Source: Vreelandella aquamarina (GTDB lineage Bacteria > Pseudomonadota > Gammaproteobacteria > Pseudomonadales > Halomonadaceae). Taken from it: a stretch of DNA of 64,000 nucleotides. The stretch is from NCBI RefSeq assembly GCF_900110265.1, contig NZ_FODB01000002.1, positions 34,888 through 98,887 of the forward strand. Reading direction: 5' to 3'. Of this stretch, positions 8,444-17,803 are shown piece after piece. The notes below the pieces were generated by a model. That model had not been told where the DNA came from and did not search any database. It saw only the letters and a list, made by a program, of their open reading frames with translations. Position numbers and translations under genes: made by a program. Position 1 is the first letter of the stretch. Each line of letters begins with the position of its first letter.

Positions 8444-9667
8444 TCAGTTCTGTACCAGCGAGCACTGGCTTTCAGACAGCGGACGGTAGGCTTCTGCGGC
8501 GGGAATGGTGCTAAGGATCTCGTAGAGGTCCCACTCACCGGTAGACTCTTCCGGCGTTTTTACCTGGGCTAGGTACATGTCGTAAATCATACGGCCATCT
8601 TCACGAATGCTGCCGTTACGGGCGAAGAAGTCGTTGATCGGCTCTTCGGCCATTTTCGCGCGCACGGTTTCGGGGTCATCGGTGCCAGCGGCTTCCACGG
8701 CTTTCAGGTAGTGCATAGTGCTGGAGTAGATACCGGCTTGCACCATGGTGGGCATACGGCCTGTTTCTTCAAAGTAACGCTCGGACCAAGCGCGGGACTC
8801 TTCATCCATGTCCCAGTACCAGCCGGTGGTCAGCAGCAGCCCTTGGGTGGCTTCTAGCCCCAGCGCGTGTACGTCGTTGAGAAAGATCAGCAGACCTGCT
8901 AATTGCTGGCCGCTTTGGGTCAGACCAAACTGGCTGGCAGTGGTAATGGCGTTGACCGTGTCGGCACCGGCATTGGCGAGGCCGACAATTTTCGCTCCAG
9001 AACCCTGCGCCTGAAGAATGTAGGAGGAGAAGTCACTGGTGGGGAACGGGTGACGCACGCCGCCGACAATTTCACCGCCATTGGCTTCTACCACACTGGT
9101 CACGTCGGCTTCCAGTGCATGGCCGAAGGCGTAATCCGCAGTGAGTAGGAACCAGCTATCGCCGCCCTGCTCAACGACGGACTTCGCGGTGCCGTTGGCC
9201 AGCGGATAGGTGTCATATACCCAGTGAATATGGTTCGGAGTACAGTGTTCGTTGGTAATACTAGACGCCGCCGAGCCCGAGACGATGCCCAGGCCGTTGT
9301 TCTCTTGCAACACTTTGGTCACGGCGATAGACACAGACGACGCCACTAAGCCGCCAACCATATCGACGTTACGCTGGTCGATCCACTCGCGCACGGTGTT
9401 GGCACCCACGTCGGCACTGTTGCGGTCATCGGCGCTGAAAATCACAATGGGTGAGCCGTTCACGCTGCCGCCAAAATCGGCCACCGCCATTTCCATCGCA
9501 GTTTGGCCACCTGGGCCAGCCAAATCACGGTAGGTGCCGGACATATCGGCTAAGTAGCCAATACGCACTTCACCATCGCTGATCTCGGCGTGGGCGGTCG
9601 AGATCGCCATGCTGGAGGCAGCGGCAACGGCGATGCTGGCGGCCAGCGTCTTCTTCATATAGGTCAT
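8444..9667 (-). CDS. livK: periplasmic substrate-binding protein of LIV-type ABC transporter
   Basis: 407 residues with a Sec signal peptide (MTYMKKTLAASIAVAAASSM up to AHA, cleavage before EISDGEV). The mature part is a Peripla_BP_6 Leu/Ile/Val-binding fold beginning VRIGYLADMSGTYRDLAGP. Two cysteines at the C-terminal region (QCSLVQN) and one near TNEHCTPN could form a disulphide. The ribosome-binding site AGGAG lies 6-7 bases before the ATG at 9667, and a start at the fourth codon (MKKTL) is also possible. It feeds LivHM/LivFG. The true ligand is uncertain: this family also binds amides, urea and aromatic acids. The symbol is used in the broad sense. Confidence 0.85.
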   Translation of the reverse strand: MTYMKKTLAASIAVAAASSMAISTAHAEISDGEVRIGYLADMSGTYRDLAGPGGQTAMEMAVADFGGSVNGSPIVIFSADDRNSADVGANTVREWIDQRNVDMVGGLVASSVSIAVTKVLQENNGLGIVSGSAASSITNEHCTPNHIHWVYDTYPLANGTAKSVVEQGGDSWFLLTADYAFGHALEADVTSVVEANGGEIVGGVRHPFPTSDFSSYILQAQGSGAKIVGLANAGADTVNAITTASQFGLTQSGQQLAGLLIFLNDVHALGLEATQGLLLTTGWYWDMDEESRAWSERYFEETGRMPTMVQAGIYSSTMHYLKAVEAAGTDDPETVRAKMAEEPINDFFARNGSIREDGRMIYDMYLAQVKTPEESTGEWDLYEILSTIPAAEAYRPLSESQCSLVQN

Positions 9668-9812
9668 GTTCGTCTCCTGGCCCTGAGGGCCTTTGTTTTT
9701 ATGATGCGGACGTTCAGTTATAGCGTTTGTGTGTGGAGCGCTTGTGTATGAAACGTAAGTGTTGCGTTTGTTGTTCTTTAAGGCCGTGCTTACAGTTTAG
9801 ATGGTGTGCGAT

Positions 9813-10562
9813 TTATACCCCCAGCATGCTGTTTAAATGTTCCCGCCGGGAAGGCAACTGCTCGGCGGTGATCTCCTCAACAATTTGGCCGTGATCCATC
9901 ACAAAGTGGCGGTCAGCCAGCGGGGCAGCAAAGCGGAAGTTCTGCTCAACCAGCACGATGGTCATGCCGCGCTCTTTTAGCTGCACCAATACCTCGCCCA
10001 GCTTTTGCACGATGACCGGCGCCAAGCCTTCGGTGATTTCATCCAGCAGCAGCAAGCGCGCACCGGTACGCAGAATGCGCGCCATGGCCAGCATCTGCTG
10101 TTCGCCGCCGGAGAGCCGCGTGCCCTGGCTTTTGCGACGCTCGTAGAGGTTCGGGAACATGCCGTAGATTTCATCCAAGCTCATACCGCCTGAACGCACA
10201 GTGGGTGGCAGCAGCAGGTTTTCGTGAACATCTAAGCTCGCAAAAATACCGCGCTCTTCCGGGCAGTAGCCAATCCCTAACCGGGGAATATGGTGCGGCT
10301 TCATGCGCAGGGTTTCATTGCCATTAATGACAATCGAACCAGTGCGCCGCCCGACCATATTCATAATCGCTTTTAGCGTGGTGCTGCGGCCCGCGCCGTT
10401 ACGGCCCAGCAGAGTCACCAGCTCGCCACGCTTCACGTCGAAATTCACCCCATGCAGAATGTGCGATTCGCCATAGAAGGCGTGCAGGTCTTGCACTCGC
10501 AGCATCTCTAGGGTCTGGTTTTCTGGGGCTTCTTGGCTCTCGAATGCTTCTGCGGTATTCAT
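9813..10562 (-). CDS. livF: LIV-type ABC transporter ATP-binding protein (LivF) with Arg in the Walker A motif
   Basis: 249 residues, one of the two cytoplasmic ATPases of the importer. The signature LSGGEQQML and the Walker B region LLLLDEITEGLAP are clear. The Walker A reads GRNGAGRST, with Arg59 where ABC ATPases nearly always have Lys. The codon is CGC (complement of gcg at about 10386-10388). Walker B also has DEIT rather than DEPT. From memory, a subgroup of LivF proteins shares these changes, so this may be natural rather than inactivating. It overlaps livG by 4 bp (ATGA-type junction), and 145 bp separate it from livK. Confidence 0.9.
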   Translation of the reverse strand: MNTAEAFESQEAPENQTLEMLRVQDLHAFYGESHILHGVNFDVKRGELVTLLGRNGAGRSTTLKAIMNMVGRRTGSIVINGNETLRMKPHHIPRLGIGYCPEERGIFASLDVHENLLLPPTVRSGGMSLDEIYGMFPNLYERRKSQGTRLSGGEQQMLAMARILRTGARLLLLDEITEGLAPVIVQKLGEVLVQLKERGMTIVLVEQNFRFAAPLADRHFVMDHGQIVEEITAEQLPSRREHLNSMLGV

Positions 10563-11344
10563 ACGGCAGCCTCCTCAGCCTCTTCGCTGCCCATATAGGC
10601 TTCGCGCACTAAGGGGTTGCGGGAAACCGTGTCGTAATCCCCTTCTGCCAGTACCGCACCCCGTGCCAATACGGTAATACGGTCACACAAGCGGCTGACC
10701 ACGCTAAGGTTGTGCTCCACCATCAACACCGTGCGGCCTTGGGAAACCCGTTTGATCAGCGCCACGATACGGTCAACATCTTCCGCGCCCATGCCCTGGG
10801 TCGGCTCGTCTAGCAGCATCATGCTGGGGTCCAGCGCCAGCGTGGTGGCCACTTCTAAGGCGCGCTTGCGGCCATAGGGCATTTCCACAGTGAGCGTATC
10901 GGCGTATTCGCGCAGGCCCACTTCATCGAGCAGCGCTAGGGCGCGGTCGTTGAGGTGTTCCAGCGTTTTTTCCGATTTCCAGAAGTGGAACGACGTGCCC
11001 AGCTGGCGCTGAAGCGCTACGCGCACGTTTTCCAGTGCGGTCATGTGGGCAAATACCGCTGAAATCTGAAACGAACGCACTAAGCCAAGCTGGGCGATCT
11101 CGTTGGATTTTTTGCTGGTGATGGGTTGGCCACGATAGAGAATCTCGCCCCGCGTAGGGGGCAAAAACTTGGTTAACAGGTTAAAGACCGTCGTTTTACC
11201 TGCACCGTTTGGGCCAATCAGGGCATGAATATGCCCCTCCTGCACCTGGAGGTTTACGTTATCCACGGCGGTAAAGCCGCGAAACTCTTTGGTCAGCCCT
11301 CGAGTTTCGAGCACTGGCCCCTTGGTCACTTCGTCTGCACGCAT
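10559..11344 (-). CDS. livG: LIV-type ABC transporter ATP-binding protein (LivG)
   Basis: 261 residues. It has a standard Walker A, GPNGAGKTTVFNLL, the LivG-type signature PYGRKRALEVATTL and Walker B MMLLDEPTQGM, followed by the H-loop VEHNLSVV. The C-terminal extension (LVREAYMGSEEAEE) is typical of LivG. It is the first gene of the minus-strand importer operon and diverges from liuR, with a LiuR-like palindrome in the shared 310-bp region. A separate promoter per direction is expected but not clearly visible. Confidence 0.92.
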   Translation of the reverse strand: MRADEVTKGPVLETRGLTKEFRGFTAVDNVNLQVQEGHIHALIGPNGAGKTTVFNLLTKFLPPTRGEILYRGQPITSKKSNEIAQLGLVRSFQISAVFAHMTALENVRVALQRQLGTSFHFWKSEKTLEHLNDRALALLDEVGLREYADTLTVEMPYGRKRALEVATTLALDPSMMLLDEPTQGMGAEDVDRIVALIKRVSQGRTVLMVEHNLSVVSRLCDRITVLARGAVLAEGDYDTVSRNPLVREAYMGSEEAEEAAV

Positions 11345-11576
11345 GAGGTAGGACGCCTCTTGTTGTTCTTGTACGGTGGGAAGCGAAACTCGTTAGCCAG
11401 CAACGCATCCTTACCTGAACGTAAGGTGTAAGTGCAAACTAGCAACCCCACACAGGGTATTACAATTACAACTTTGGTCTACGCACCACTCTGATGCACC
11501 AAATTAAAGCTTAAAAGTCTTTATTTATCAGTTATTTTTTAAAATTCAACGGTAACTCACTCATTGCAATCTAAGC

Positions 11577-11593
11577 TTTACGTTAACGTAAAC
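11577..11593. promoter_or_regulatory. putative LiuR operator between livG and liuR
   Basis: TTTACGTTAACGTAAA (11577-11592) is a perfect 16-bp palindrome in an otherwise AT-rich divergent spacer (11345-11655). It shares GTTAACGTAAAC with the site at 6243-6260. MerR-family activators bind such dyads between widely spaced -35 and -10 boxes. The first half, TTTACG, could serve as a -35 for liuR. Nothing else is recognised in the 310-bp spacer. Confidence 0.65.
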
Positions 11594-11655
11594 TTGTTTT
11601 AGCCTCATGGTCAGTGTTCCATAGGGACATTCCCCTATCGACGAGAATAATGATC

Positions 11656-12060
11656 ATGAGCAAAACCTACTCGATCAGCGAACTGGCCAGCGAGTTTGAT
11701 GTGACCACGCGTAGCATCCGCTTTTATGAAGATCAGGAGCTACTGCATCCCACCCGCCGGGGCCAGACACGTATTTACAGCAGTAAAGATCGCGTACGGC
11801 TAAAGCTGACACTGCGCGGCAAACGCCTGGGGTTTTCGCTGGCGGAAATCCGCGAGCTGTTTGAGCTGTGGGATGAGACCCGCAGCGGCAGCGAAAAGCA
11901 GCTACACCTGATGCTGAGCAAAATCAGCGAACGCAAAGCCGCGCTAGAGCAGCAGATGAAAGACATCACGATGGTGCAGTTGGAGCTTGAAAGCGCTGAG
12001 ATTCGCTGCCGCCAAGCCCTTGAAGAGCTTAACGAGAAACATCCGGCCACCGCGAAATAA
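11656..12060 (+). CDS. liuR: MerR-family transcriptional regulator LiuR
   Basis: 134 residues from the ATG at 11656 (MSKTYSISELASEFDVTTRS). An ATG at 11650 is equally close, and the longer frame to 11614 would start too near the operator. The N-terminal MerR winged helix has VTTRSIRFYEDQELL and GQTRIYSSKDR. The rest is a dimerising coiled coil (KISERKAALEQQMKDI). The short length and the absence of metal-binding cysteines fit LiuR, the regulator of leucine/isovalerate use in proteobacteria, and the next gene is liuA. It probably controls its own operon, the divergent liv operon and the valine genes through the shared palindromes. Confidence 0.88.
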   Translation: MSKTYSISELASEFDVTTRSIRFYEDQELLHPTRRGQTRIYSSKDRVRLKLTLRGKRLGFSLAEIRELFELWDETRSGSEKQLHLMLSKISERKAALEQQMKDITMVQLELESAEIRCRQALEELNEKHPATAK

Positions 12061-12109
12061 ACAACACCAACGCATAACGACCCGATTAACAACGACAAGG
12101 TGATTGACC

Positions 12110-13279
12110 ATGTTTTCCCACTATTCAGAACTAAATTTCGGTCTTGACGATGAGCTGAACATGCTGCGTGAGCAGGTCAACGCCTTTGCCGCCAGTGAGA
12201 TTGCCCCACGCGCCGCCGAGATCGATCACAACAACGAGTTTCCCAACGACCTGTGGAAGAAATTCGGCGATATGGGCCTGCTGGGCATTACCGTACCGGA
12301 AGAAGATGGCGGCAGCGGTATGGGCTACTTGGCCCACTGTATCGCCATGGAGGAGATCTCCCGGGCCAGTGCTTCCGTCGGGCTCTCCTACGGCGCGCAC
12401 TCCAACCTGTGCGTTAACCAGCTCAAGATCAACGCCTCCGCCGAGCAAAAAGCCAAATACCTGCCCAAGCTGATGAGCGGCGACCACGTGGGCGCGCTGG
12501 CGATGTCAGAGCCCGGCGCTGGCTCCGATGTGGTCTCCATGCAGCTGCGCGCCAAAGAGGATGGCGACCACTACATTCTCAACGGCAACAAAATGTGGAT
12601 CACCAACGGCCCCGATGCCGATGTGCTGGTGGTTTACGCCAAAACCGACCCGGATGCCGGTTCCAAAGGCATCACTGCGTTTATTATCGAAAAAGGCATG
12701 CCGGGCTTCTCCACCGCCCAGAAACTCGACAAGCTGGGCATGCGCGGCTCTAACACCTGCGAGCTGGTCTTCCAGGATTGCCGTGTGCCCGCCGAGAACG
12801 TGCTGGGCGAAGTAGGCAAAGGCGTTCGTGTATTGATGAGCGGCCTGGATTACGAGCGCACCGTTCTGGCCGCTGGCCCCATCGGCATCATGCAAGCCGC
12901 TATGGACATCGTCATTCCTTACATCCATGAGCGTAAGCAGTTCAATCAATCCATCGGTGAGTTCCAACTGGTGCAGGGCAAGGTGGCGGATATGTACACC
13001 ACGCTAAACGCCTGCCGCGCTTATTTATACGCCGTCGCGGCCGCCTGCGACCGTGGCCAAACTTCTCGTAAAGATGCCGCTGGCGTCATCCTCTACTGCG
13101 CTGAAAAAGCCACCCAGGTCGCGCTGGATGCCATCCAGCTACTGGGCGGCAACGGTTATATCAACGAGTACCCCACCGGCCGCCTGCTGCGCGACGCGAA
13201 GCTTTACGAAATTGGCGCGGGCACCAGCGAGATTCGCCGGATGCTGATTGGCCGCGAACTTTTCACCGAAAGCCTTTAA
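12110..13279 (+). CDS. liuA: isovaleryl-CoA dehydrogenase
   Basis: 389 residues from the ATG at 12110, preceded by AAGG. An upstream TTG at 12104 is less likely. It oxidises isovaleryl-CoA to 3-methylcrotonyl-CoA in leucine breakdown, passing electrons to ETF. The diagnostic feature is the catalytic Glu249 in [13 protein letters not shown], the location peculiar to isovaleryl-CoA dehydrogenases. [20 protein letters not shown] near the C-terminus, where other acyl-CoA dehydrogenases have the catalytic Glu, has Gly ([11 protein letters not shown]). FAD motifs [10 protein letters not shown] and [11 protein letters not shown] are present. First enzyme gene of the liu operon, 49 bp after liuR. Confidence 0.96.
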   Translation: MFSHYSELNFGLDDELNMLREQVNAFAASEIAPRAAEIDHNNEFPNDLWKKFGDMGLLGITVPEEDGGSGMGYLAHCIAMEEISRASASVGLSYGAHSNLCVNQLKINASAEQKAKYLPKLMSGDHVGALAMSEPGAGSDVVSMQLRAKEDGDHYILNGNKMWITNGPDADVLVVYAKTDPDAGSKGITAFIIEKGMPGFSTAQKLDKLGMRGSNTCELVFQDCRVPAENVLGEVGKGVRVLMSGLDYERTVLAAGPIGIMQAAMDIVIPYIHERKQFNQSIGEFQLVQGKVADMYTTLNACRAYLYAVAAACDRGQTSRKDAAGVILYCAEKATQVALDAIQLLGGNGYINEYPTGRLLRDAKLYEIGAGTSEIRRMLIGRELFTESL

Positions 13280-13301
13280 CAAAAATTAGCAGGGGCGCGC
13301 C

Positions 13302-14909
13302 ATGAGCACACTCTCCACACAGATCAACCCGCGCAGCGATGTGTTTCAGGCCAACGAGGCCGCCATGCTGGGGGAAGTCAACAAACTCCGTGAACTCACT
13401 GCGGCCATTGCAGAAGGAGGCGGTGAGAAAGCCCGCGCCCGCCATGAGAGCCGTGGCAAGCTGTACGTGCGTGACCGCATCGACCATTTGATTGATGAAG
13501 GCTCGCCGTTTCTGGAGTTTTCCGCGCTGGCGGCGCATCACGTTTACGACAGTGAGGTACCTGCCGCAGGCGTGATCACCGGGATTGGTCGGGTATCTGG
13601 CGTTGAGTGCGTGATTGTGGCCAACGACGCCACGGTAAAAGGCGGCACCTATTTCCCGCTAACGGTGAAAAAGCACCTGCGTGCCCAGGAAATTGCCCGC
13701 AAGCACCGCCTGCCGTGCATCTACTTGGTGGATTCTGGCGGTGCCTTCCTGCCCCGCCAGGACGAAGTCTTCCCTGACCGTGACCACTTCGGGCGTATTT
13801 TCTACAACCAGGCCACGATGTCCGCTGAAGGCATTCCGCAGATCGCCGTGGTGATGGGCTCCTGTACCGCAGGGGGTGCGTATGTGCCTGCCATGGCGGA
13901 TGAGTCCATCATTGTTAAAGAGCAAGGCACGATCTTCCTGGGTGGCCCACCACTGGTAAAAGCCGCCACGGGGGAGAGCATCAGCGCGGAAGACCTGGGC
14001 GGTGCGGATGTTCACGCCAAAGTGAGCGGTGTAGCCGACCACTACGCCGAAAATGACGCCCATGCGCTGCAGCTTGCCCGCGCCTGCGTATCGCGTCTGA
14101 ACTGGCAAAAGCGCGGCCAGCTGGCCATGCAGCCGCCTAGGCCGCCCAAGCTCGACCCTTCAGAGCTTTATGGCATCGTCGGCACCGACCTGAAAAAGCC
14201 CTACGACGTGCGCGAAGTCATTGGCCGCATCGTCGATGGCTCCGACTTTGACGAGTTCAAACGCTACTACGGCGACACGCTGGTGACCGGCTTTGCCCAT
14301 ATTCACGGCTACCCGGTGGGGATCGTGGCGAATAACGGCGTGCTGTTTTCTGAGAGCGCGGTAAAAGGTGCGCACTTTATTGAGCTGTGCGCCCAGCGCA
14401 AAATCCCGCTGGTGTTCCTGCAGAACATCACCGGCTTTATGGTTGGCTCCAAGTACGAGCATGAAGGCATTGCCAAGCACGGCGCCAAACTCGTCACCGC
14501 CGTGGCCTGCGCCAACGTGCCGAAATACACCGTGCTGATTGGCGGCAGCTTCGGCGCGGGTAACTACGGTATGTGTGGTCGTGCTTACGACCCCAACCTG
14601 CTGTTTATGTGGCCCAACGCGCGTATTTCGGTGATGGGCGGCGAACAGGCGGCGGGCGTACTTTCCCAGGTAAAACGCGAGCAGTACGAGCGCGAAGGCC
14701 AAGAATGGAGCAAAGAGGACGAAGAAGCGTTCAAAAAGCCCACCCGCGACCAGTACGAGCATCAGGGCCACCCCTACTACGCCAGCGCCCGCCTGTGGGA
14801 TGACGGCGTGATCGACCCGATGCAAACCCGCGATGTGCTGGGGCTGTCACTGGCCGCCGCGATGAATGCCGAAGTCAAAGAGACGCGCTTCGGCGTGTTC
14901 CGGATGTAA
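13302..14909 (+). CDS. liuB: methylcrotonyl-CoA carboxylase carboxyltransferase (beta) subunit
   Basis: 535 residues, the usual length. Together with LiuD it carboxylates 3-methylcrotonyl-CoA to 3-methylglutaconyl-CoA. The double crotonase-like carboxyltransferase domains are visible: [20 protein letters not shown] at the N-terminus, the CoA-site segments [16 protein letters not shown] and [17 protein letters not shown], and in the second half [20 protein letters not shown] and [23 protein letters not shown] lies upstream of the ATG. It lies 22 bp after liuA and 12 bp before liuC, so clearly one transcript. Confidence 0.96.
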   Translation: MSTLSTQINPRSDVFQANEAAMLGEVNKLRELTAAIAEGGGEKARARHESRGKLYVRDRIDHLIDEGSPFLEFSALAAHHVYDSEVPAAGVITGIGRVSGVECVIVANDATVKGGTYFPLTVKKHLRAQEIARKHRLPCIYLVDSGGAFLPRQDEVFPDRDHFGRIFYNQATMSAEGIPQIAVVMGSCTAGGAYVPAMADESIIVKEQGTIFLGGPPLVKAATGESISAEDLGGADVHAKVSGVADHYAENDAHALQLARACVSRLNWQKRGQLAMQPPRPPKLDPSELYGIVGTDLKKPYDVREVIGRIVDGSDFDEFKRYYGDTLVTGFAHIHGYPVGIVANNGVLFSESAVKGAHFIELCAQRKIPLVFLQNITGFMVGSKYEHEGIAKHGAKLVTAVACANVPKYTVLIGGSFGAGNYGMCGRAYDPNLLFMWPNARISVMGGEQAAGVLSQVKREQYEREGQEWSKEDEEAFKKPTRDQYEHQGHPYYASARLWDDGVIDPMQTRDVLGLSLAAAMNAEVKETRFGVFRM

Positions 14910-14921
14910 GGGGCGAACATC

Positions 14922-15746
14922 ATGGCTTACTCAACATTAGTCATCGAGGCGGGTATCGCTCGCCTAACCTTAAACCGCCCAGAGGTGCATAACGCCTTTG
15001 ACGATAGCCTGATTGCCGAACTCAATGCTCATCTGGAAAAGCTCCACGACTTGGCAAGTGCAGGCGACGTGCGGGTGGTGGTGCTCGGCTCTGAAGGTAA
15101 AAGCTTCTCCGCAGGTGCTGACCTGAACTGGATGAAGCGCATGGTCGATTACGACCTGGAAGATAACCTAGCGGATTCCCGCAAGCTTGCGGCGCTGATG
15201 CACGGCCTGGATACCCTGCCCTGCCCGACCATCTGCCGCGTACAGGGGGCGGCGTTTGGTGGCGCGGTGGGCTTAGCCGCCTGCTGCGATATCGTCGTGG
15301 CGTCCGAAAAAGCCAAGTTTTGCCTGTCGGAAGTCAATATTGGCCTGTCGCCTGCGGTGATTAGCCCTTACGTTCAGCGCGCCCTTGGCCAGCGCCAAAT
15401 GCGCCGCTACGCGCTGACCGCCGAAGTGATGGATGCGCCAACCGCGCTCAGCCTGGGTTTAGCCCATCAGGTAGTGGAGCACGATGCCTTGGATAACGCG
15501 GTGGATAGCATGATCGCTACGCTGGTTAAAGGCTCCCCTCAGGCACAGCGGGCTACCAAGGCACTATTAGCCACCGTGGCCCAAGCTCCAGATGCCGATG
15601 CTACTCGTGAGCACACCTGCCAAGTGATTGCCAAGCTGCGGGTGAGCCAAGAGGGCCAAGAGGGCCTCGCCAGCTTTTTTGACAAGCGTCGCCCCGCCTG
15701 GACGTCACCCGAAGAACACAACAACACTGCGGAGCCACGCTCATGA
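14922..15746 (+). CDS. liuC: methylglutaconyl-CoA hydratase (enoyl-CoA hydratase family)
   Basis: 274 residues of the crotonase fold. It hydrates 3-methylglutaconyl-CoA to HMG-CoA. The segments GKSFSAGADLNWMKRM, VQGAAFGGAVGLAACCD and LSEVNIGLSPAVISPYV supply the oxyanion hole and the acidic catalytic region. The DLNWMKRM stretch is typical of LiuC. It starts 12 bp after liuB with AAGGGG upstream and overlaps liuD by 4 bp (ATGA), which implies translational coupling. Confidence 0.94.
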   Translation: MAYSTLVIEAGIARLTLNRPEVHNAFDDSLIAELNAHLEKLHDLASAGDVRVVVLGSEGKSFSAGADLNWMKRMVDYDLEDNLADSRKLAALMHGLDTLPCPTICRVQGAAFGGAVGLAACCDIVVASEKAKFCLSEVNIGLSPAVISPYVQRALGQRQMRRYALTAEVMDAPTALSLGLAHQVVEHDALDNAVDSMIATLVKGSPQAQRATKALLATVAQAPDADATREHTCQVIAKLRVSQEGQEGLASFFDKRRPAWTSPEEHNNTAEPRS

Positions 15747-17794
15747 CGTTTACCCCAACCAAATTCGATACCCTGCTGGTGGCTAACCGCGGTGAGATTG
15801 CCTGCCGCGTGATGCGTACCGCCCGCCGCATGGGCTTAAAAACCGTGGCGGTTTATTCCGATGCCGACGCCACCGCCCGCCACGTACGTGAAGCCGATGA
15901 AGCCGTGCGCCTCGGCCCTGCCGCCGCCCGGGAAAGCTACTTAAGCGTTGACGCGGTGATTGAGGCCGCCCAACGCACCGGCACCGGCGCGATTCACCCC
16001 GGCTATGGCTTTCTGTCTGAAAACGGCACCTTTGTTAAAGCGCTAGAGCAAGCGGGCATTACTTTTGTTGGCCCGCCCGCTTCCGCCATTGCCGCCATGG
16101 GCGACAAGTCTGCCGCCAAAGCGCGTATGGCGAATGCGGGCGTGCCGCTGGTGCCCGGCTACCACGGCGACGACCAAGGCGATGCCCTGCTGCGTTCCGA
16201 GGCCGATAAGATCGGCTACCCCGTCATGCTAAAAGCCAGCGCCGGTGGCGGCGGTAAAGGCATGCGCGTGGTAGAGAGCGGTGAAGGCTTCCAGGCCGCG
16301 CTGGACGGCTGCCGCCGGGAGTCTAAAGCCGCGTTTGGCGATGACCGCATGCTGATCGAGAAGTATCTAGTACAGCCCCGCCATGTGGAAGTACAGGTGT
16401 TCTGCGACCGTTACGGCAACGGCGTGTATCTGTTCGAGCGGGACTGCAGCGTGCAGCGCCGACATCAAAAAGTGATTGAAGAAGCCCCCGCCCCCGGCAT
16501 GACGCCTGAACTGCGCGCCGCCATGGGCGATGCCGCCGTTCGCGCCGCCCAGGAGATTGGCTACGTGGATGCGGGCACGGTGGAGTTTCTGCTGGACTCT
16601 TCACCAGGTCAGGACGGCGCTTTCTATTTCATGGAGATGAACACCCGCCTGCAGGTCGAGCATCCCGTTACCGAGATGATTACCGGTCAAGACCTGGTGG
16701 AGTGGCAGCTAAGAGTCGCTATGGGCGAGCCGCTGCCCTGCCGCCAGGACGAGCTAACCATTACCGGCCACAGCTTTGAAGCACGCATTTACGCCGAAGA
16801 CCCGGAGCAGGACTTCCTTCCCGCCACCGGCCTACTCACCCGCTTCGCGCTGGACTTGGAAGGCGCAGGGCTAGGCGCTGATCAAGTGCGATTGGATAGC
16901 GGCGTGGAGAGCGGCGATACGGTGTCGATGCACTACGACCCGATGCTCGCCAAGCTGATTGTGCATGGCGTTGACCGCGACGCTGCGCTAGCCACCCTCA
17001 ACCGGGCGCTGGCGGCGCTGGATGTGCAGGGCGTGGTCACCAACCGCGCCTTCTTGCAGCGCTTAGCCAATCACCCTGGCTTTAAGAACGTCGAGCTGGA
17101 TACCCGCTTTATCGAGCGCAACGAAGCCACCCTGTTTGCTCCGCGTCAGTTTTCTACAGAAGACTATGCCAGCGCCGCGCTGATTGGCTTGCATCAATTA
17201 GCCCAGGAGTGCGAAAGCGACTCCCCTTGGGGCCGCCACGATGGTTTCCGACTGAACGCGCCGCACACCATTCGCATTGCGCTGTGTGACCCGGCAAGCG
17301 CTCAAGCCGCGGATAATGACAGCGCAGTGGTCGTGGTAGAGGGCAAGCGCGCCACCTTGGATACCCAGTGGCAGCTCACCATTGGCAACAGCACACTGAC
17401 TGCCAGCCTACAGCCGCTGGAAGGCGATGCCGTGGCCGTCACACTCAACGGTCACCGCCGCCGCTTACAGGCGTATAAAGATGGTCATGTCGTGGTGATG
17501 GCCGAACCCAGCGGTGAAATCCGCCTGTTCTGGCGGCGCATCGATGCCATCGACCACGGCCACCACGAAGCGGAATCCACCCTCACCGCTCCGATGAACG
17601 GCACGGTAGTGGCGCTGCTGGTGGAGCCCGGCGCTCAGGTTGAAAAAGGCATGCCGCTGATGGTGATGGAAGCCATGAAAATGGAGCACACCATGACCGC
17701 TCCCGCCGATGGCAGCGTAGAGACGTTCCACTTCCAGGCGGGCGATACCGTTGGCCAGGGCGATGTACTGCTCGACTTTGCCCCCAGTGAATAG
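15743..17794 (+). CDS. liuD: methylcrotonyl-CoA carboxylase biotin-carrying (alpha) subunit
   Basis: 683 residues. An N-terminal biotin carboxylase (about 1-450) carries the ATP-grasp motif ASAGGGGKGMRVV, EKYLVQPRHVEVQVF, and the catalytic MEMNTRLQVEHPVTE. A middle linker domain follows, and the C-terminal biotinyl domain has the biotin attachment Lys646 in MEAMKMEHT. The protein charges its own biotin with CO2 using ATP and bicarbonate and hands it to LiuB. It overlaps liuC by 4 bp and ends 9 bp before liuE. Biotin must be supplied by genes elsewhere. Confidence 0.96.
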   Translation: MTFTPTKFDTLLVANRGEIACRVMRTARRMGLKTVAVYSDADATARHVREADEAVRLGPAAARESYLSVDAVIEAAQRTGTGAIHPGYGFLSENGTFVKALEQAGITFVGPPASAIAAMGDKSAAKARMANAGVPLVPGYHGDDQGDALLRSEADKIGYPVMLKASAGGGGKGMRVVESGEGFQAALDGCRRESKAAFGDDRMLIEKYLVQPRHVEVQVFCDRYGNGVYLFERDCSVQRRHQKVIEEAPAPGMTPELRAAMGDAAVRAAQEIGYVDAGTVEFLLDSSPGQDGAFYFMEMNTRLQVEHPVTEMITGQDLVEWQLRVAMGEPLPCRQDELTITGHSFEARIYAEDPEQDFLPATGLLTRFALDLEGAGLGADQVRLDSGVESGDTVSMHYDPMLAKLIVHGVDRDAALATLNRALAALDVQGVVTNRAFLQRLANHPGFKNVELDTRFIERNEATLFAPRQFSTEDYASAALIGLHQLAQECESDSPWGRHDGFRLNAPHTIRIALCDPASAQAADNDSAVVVVEGKRATLDTQWQLTIGNSTLTASLQPLEGDAVAVTLNGHRRRLQAYKDGHVVVMAEPSGEIRLFWRRIDAIDHGHHEAESTLTAPMNGTVVALLVEPGAQVEKGMPLMVMEAMKMEHTMTAPADGSVETFHFQAGDTVGQGDVLLDFAPSE

Positions 17795-17803
17795 GAGCCG
17801 AAC

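Noticed and set aside
9700..9812. AAACGTAAGTGTTGCGTTT ahead of livK as a further LiuR site
   Set aside because: The spacing and core differ from GTTAACGTAAAC and only outer bases are symmetric.
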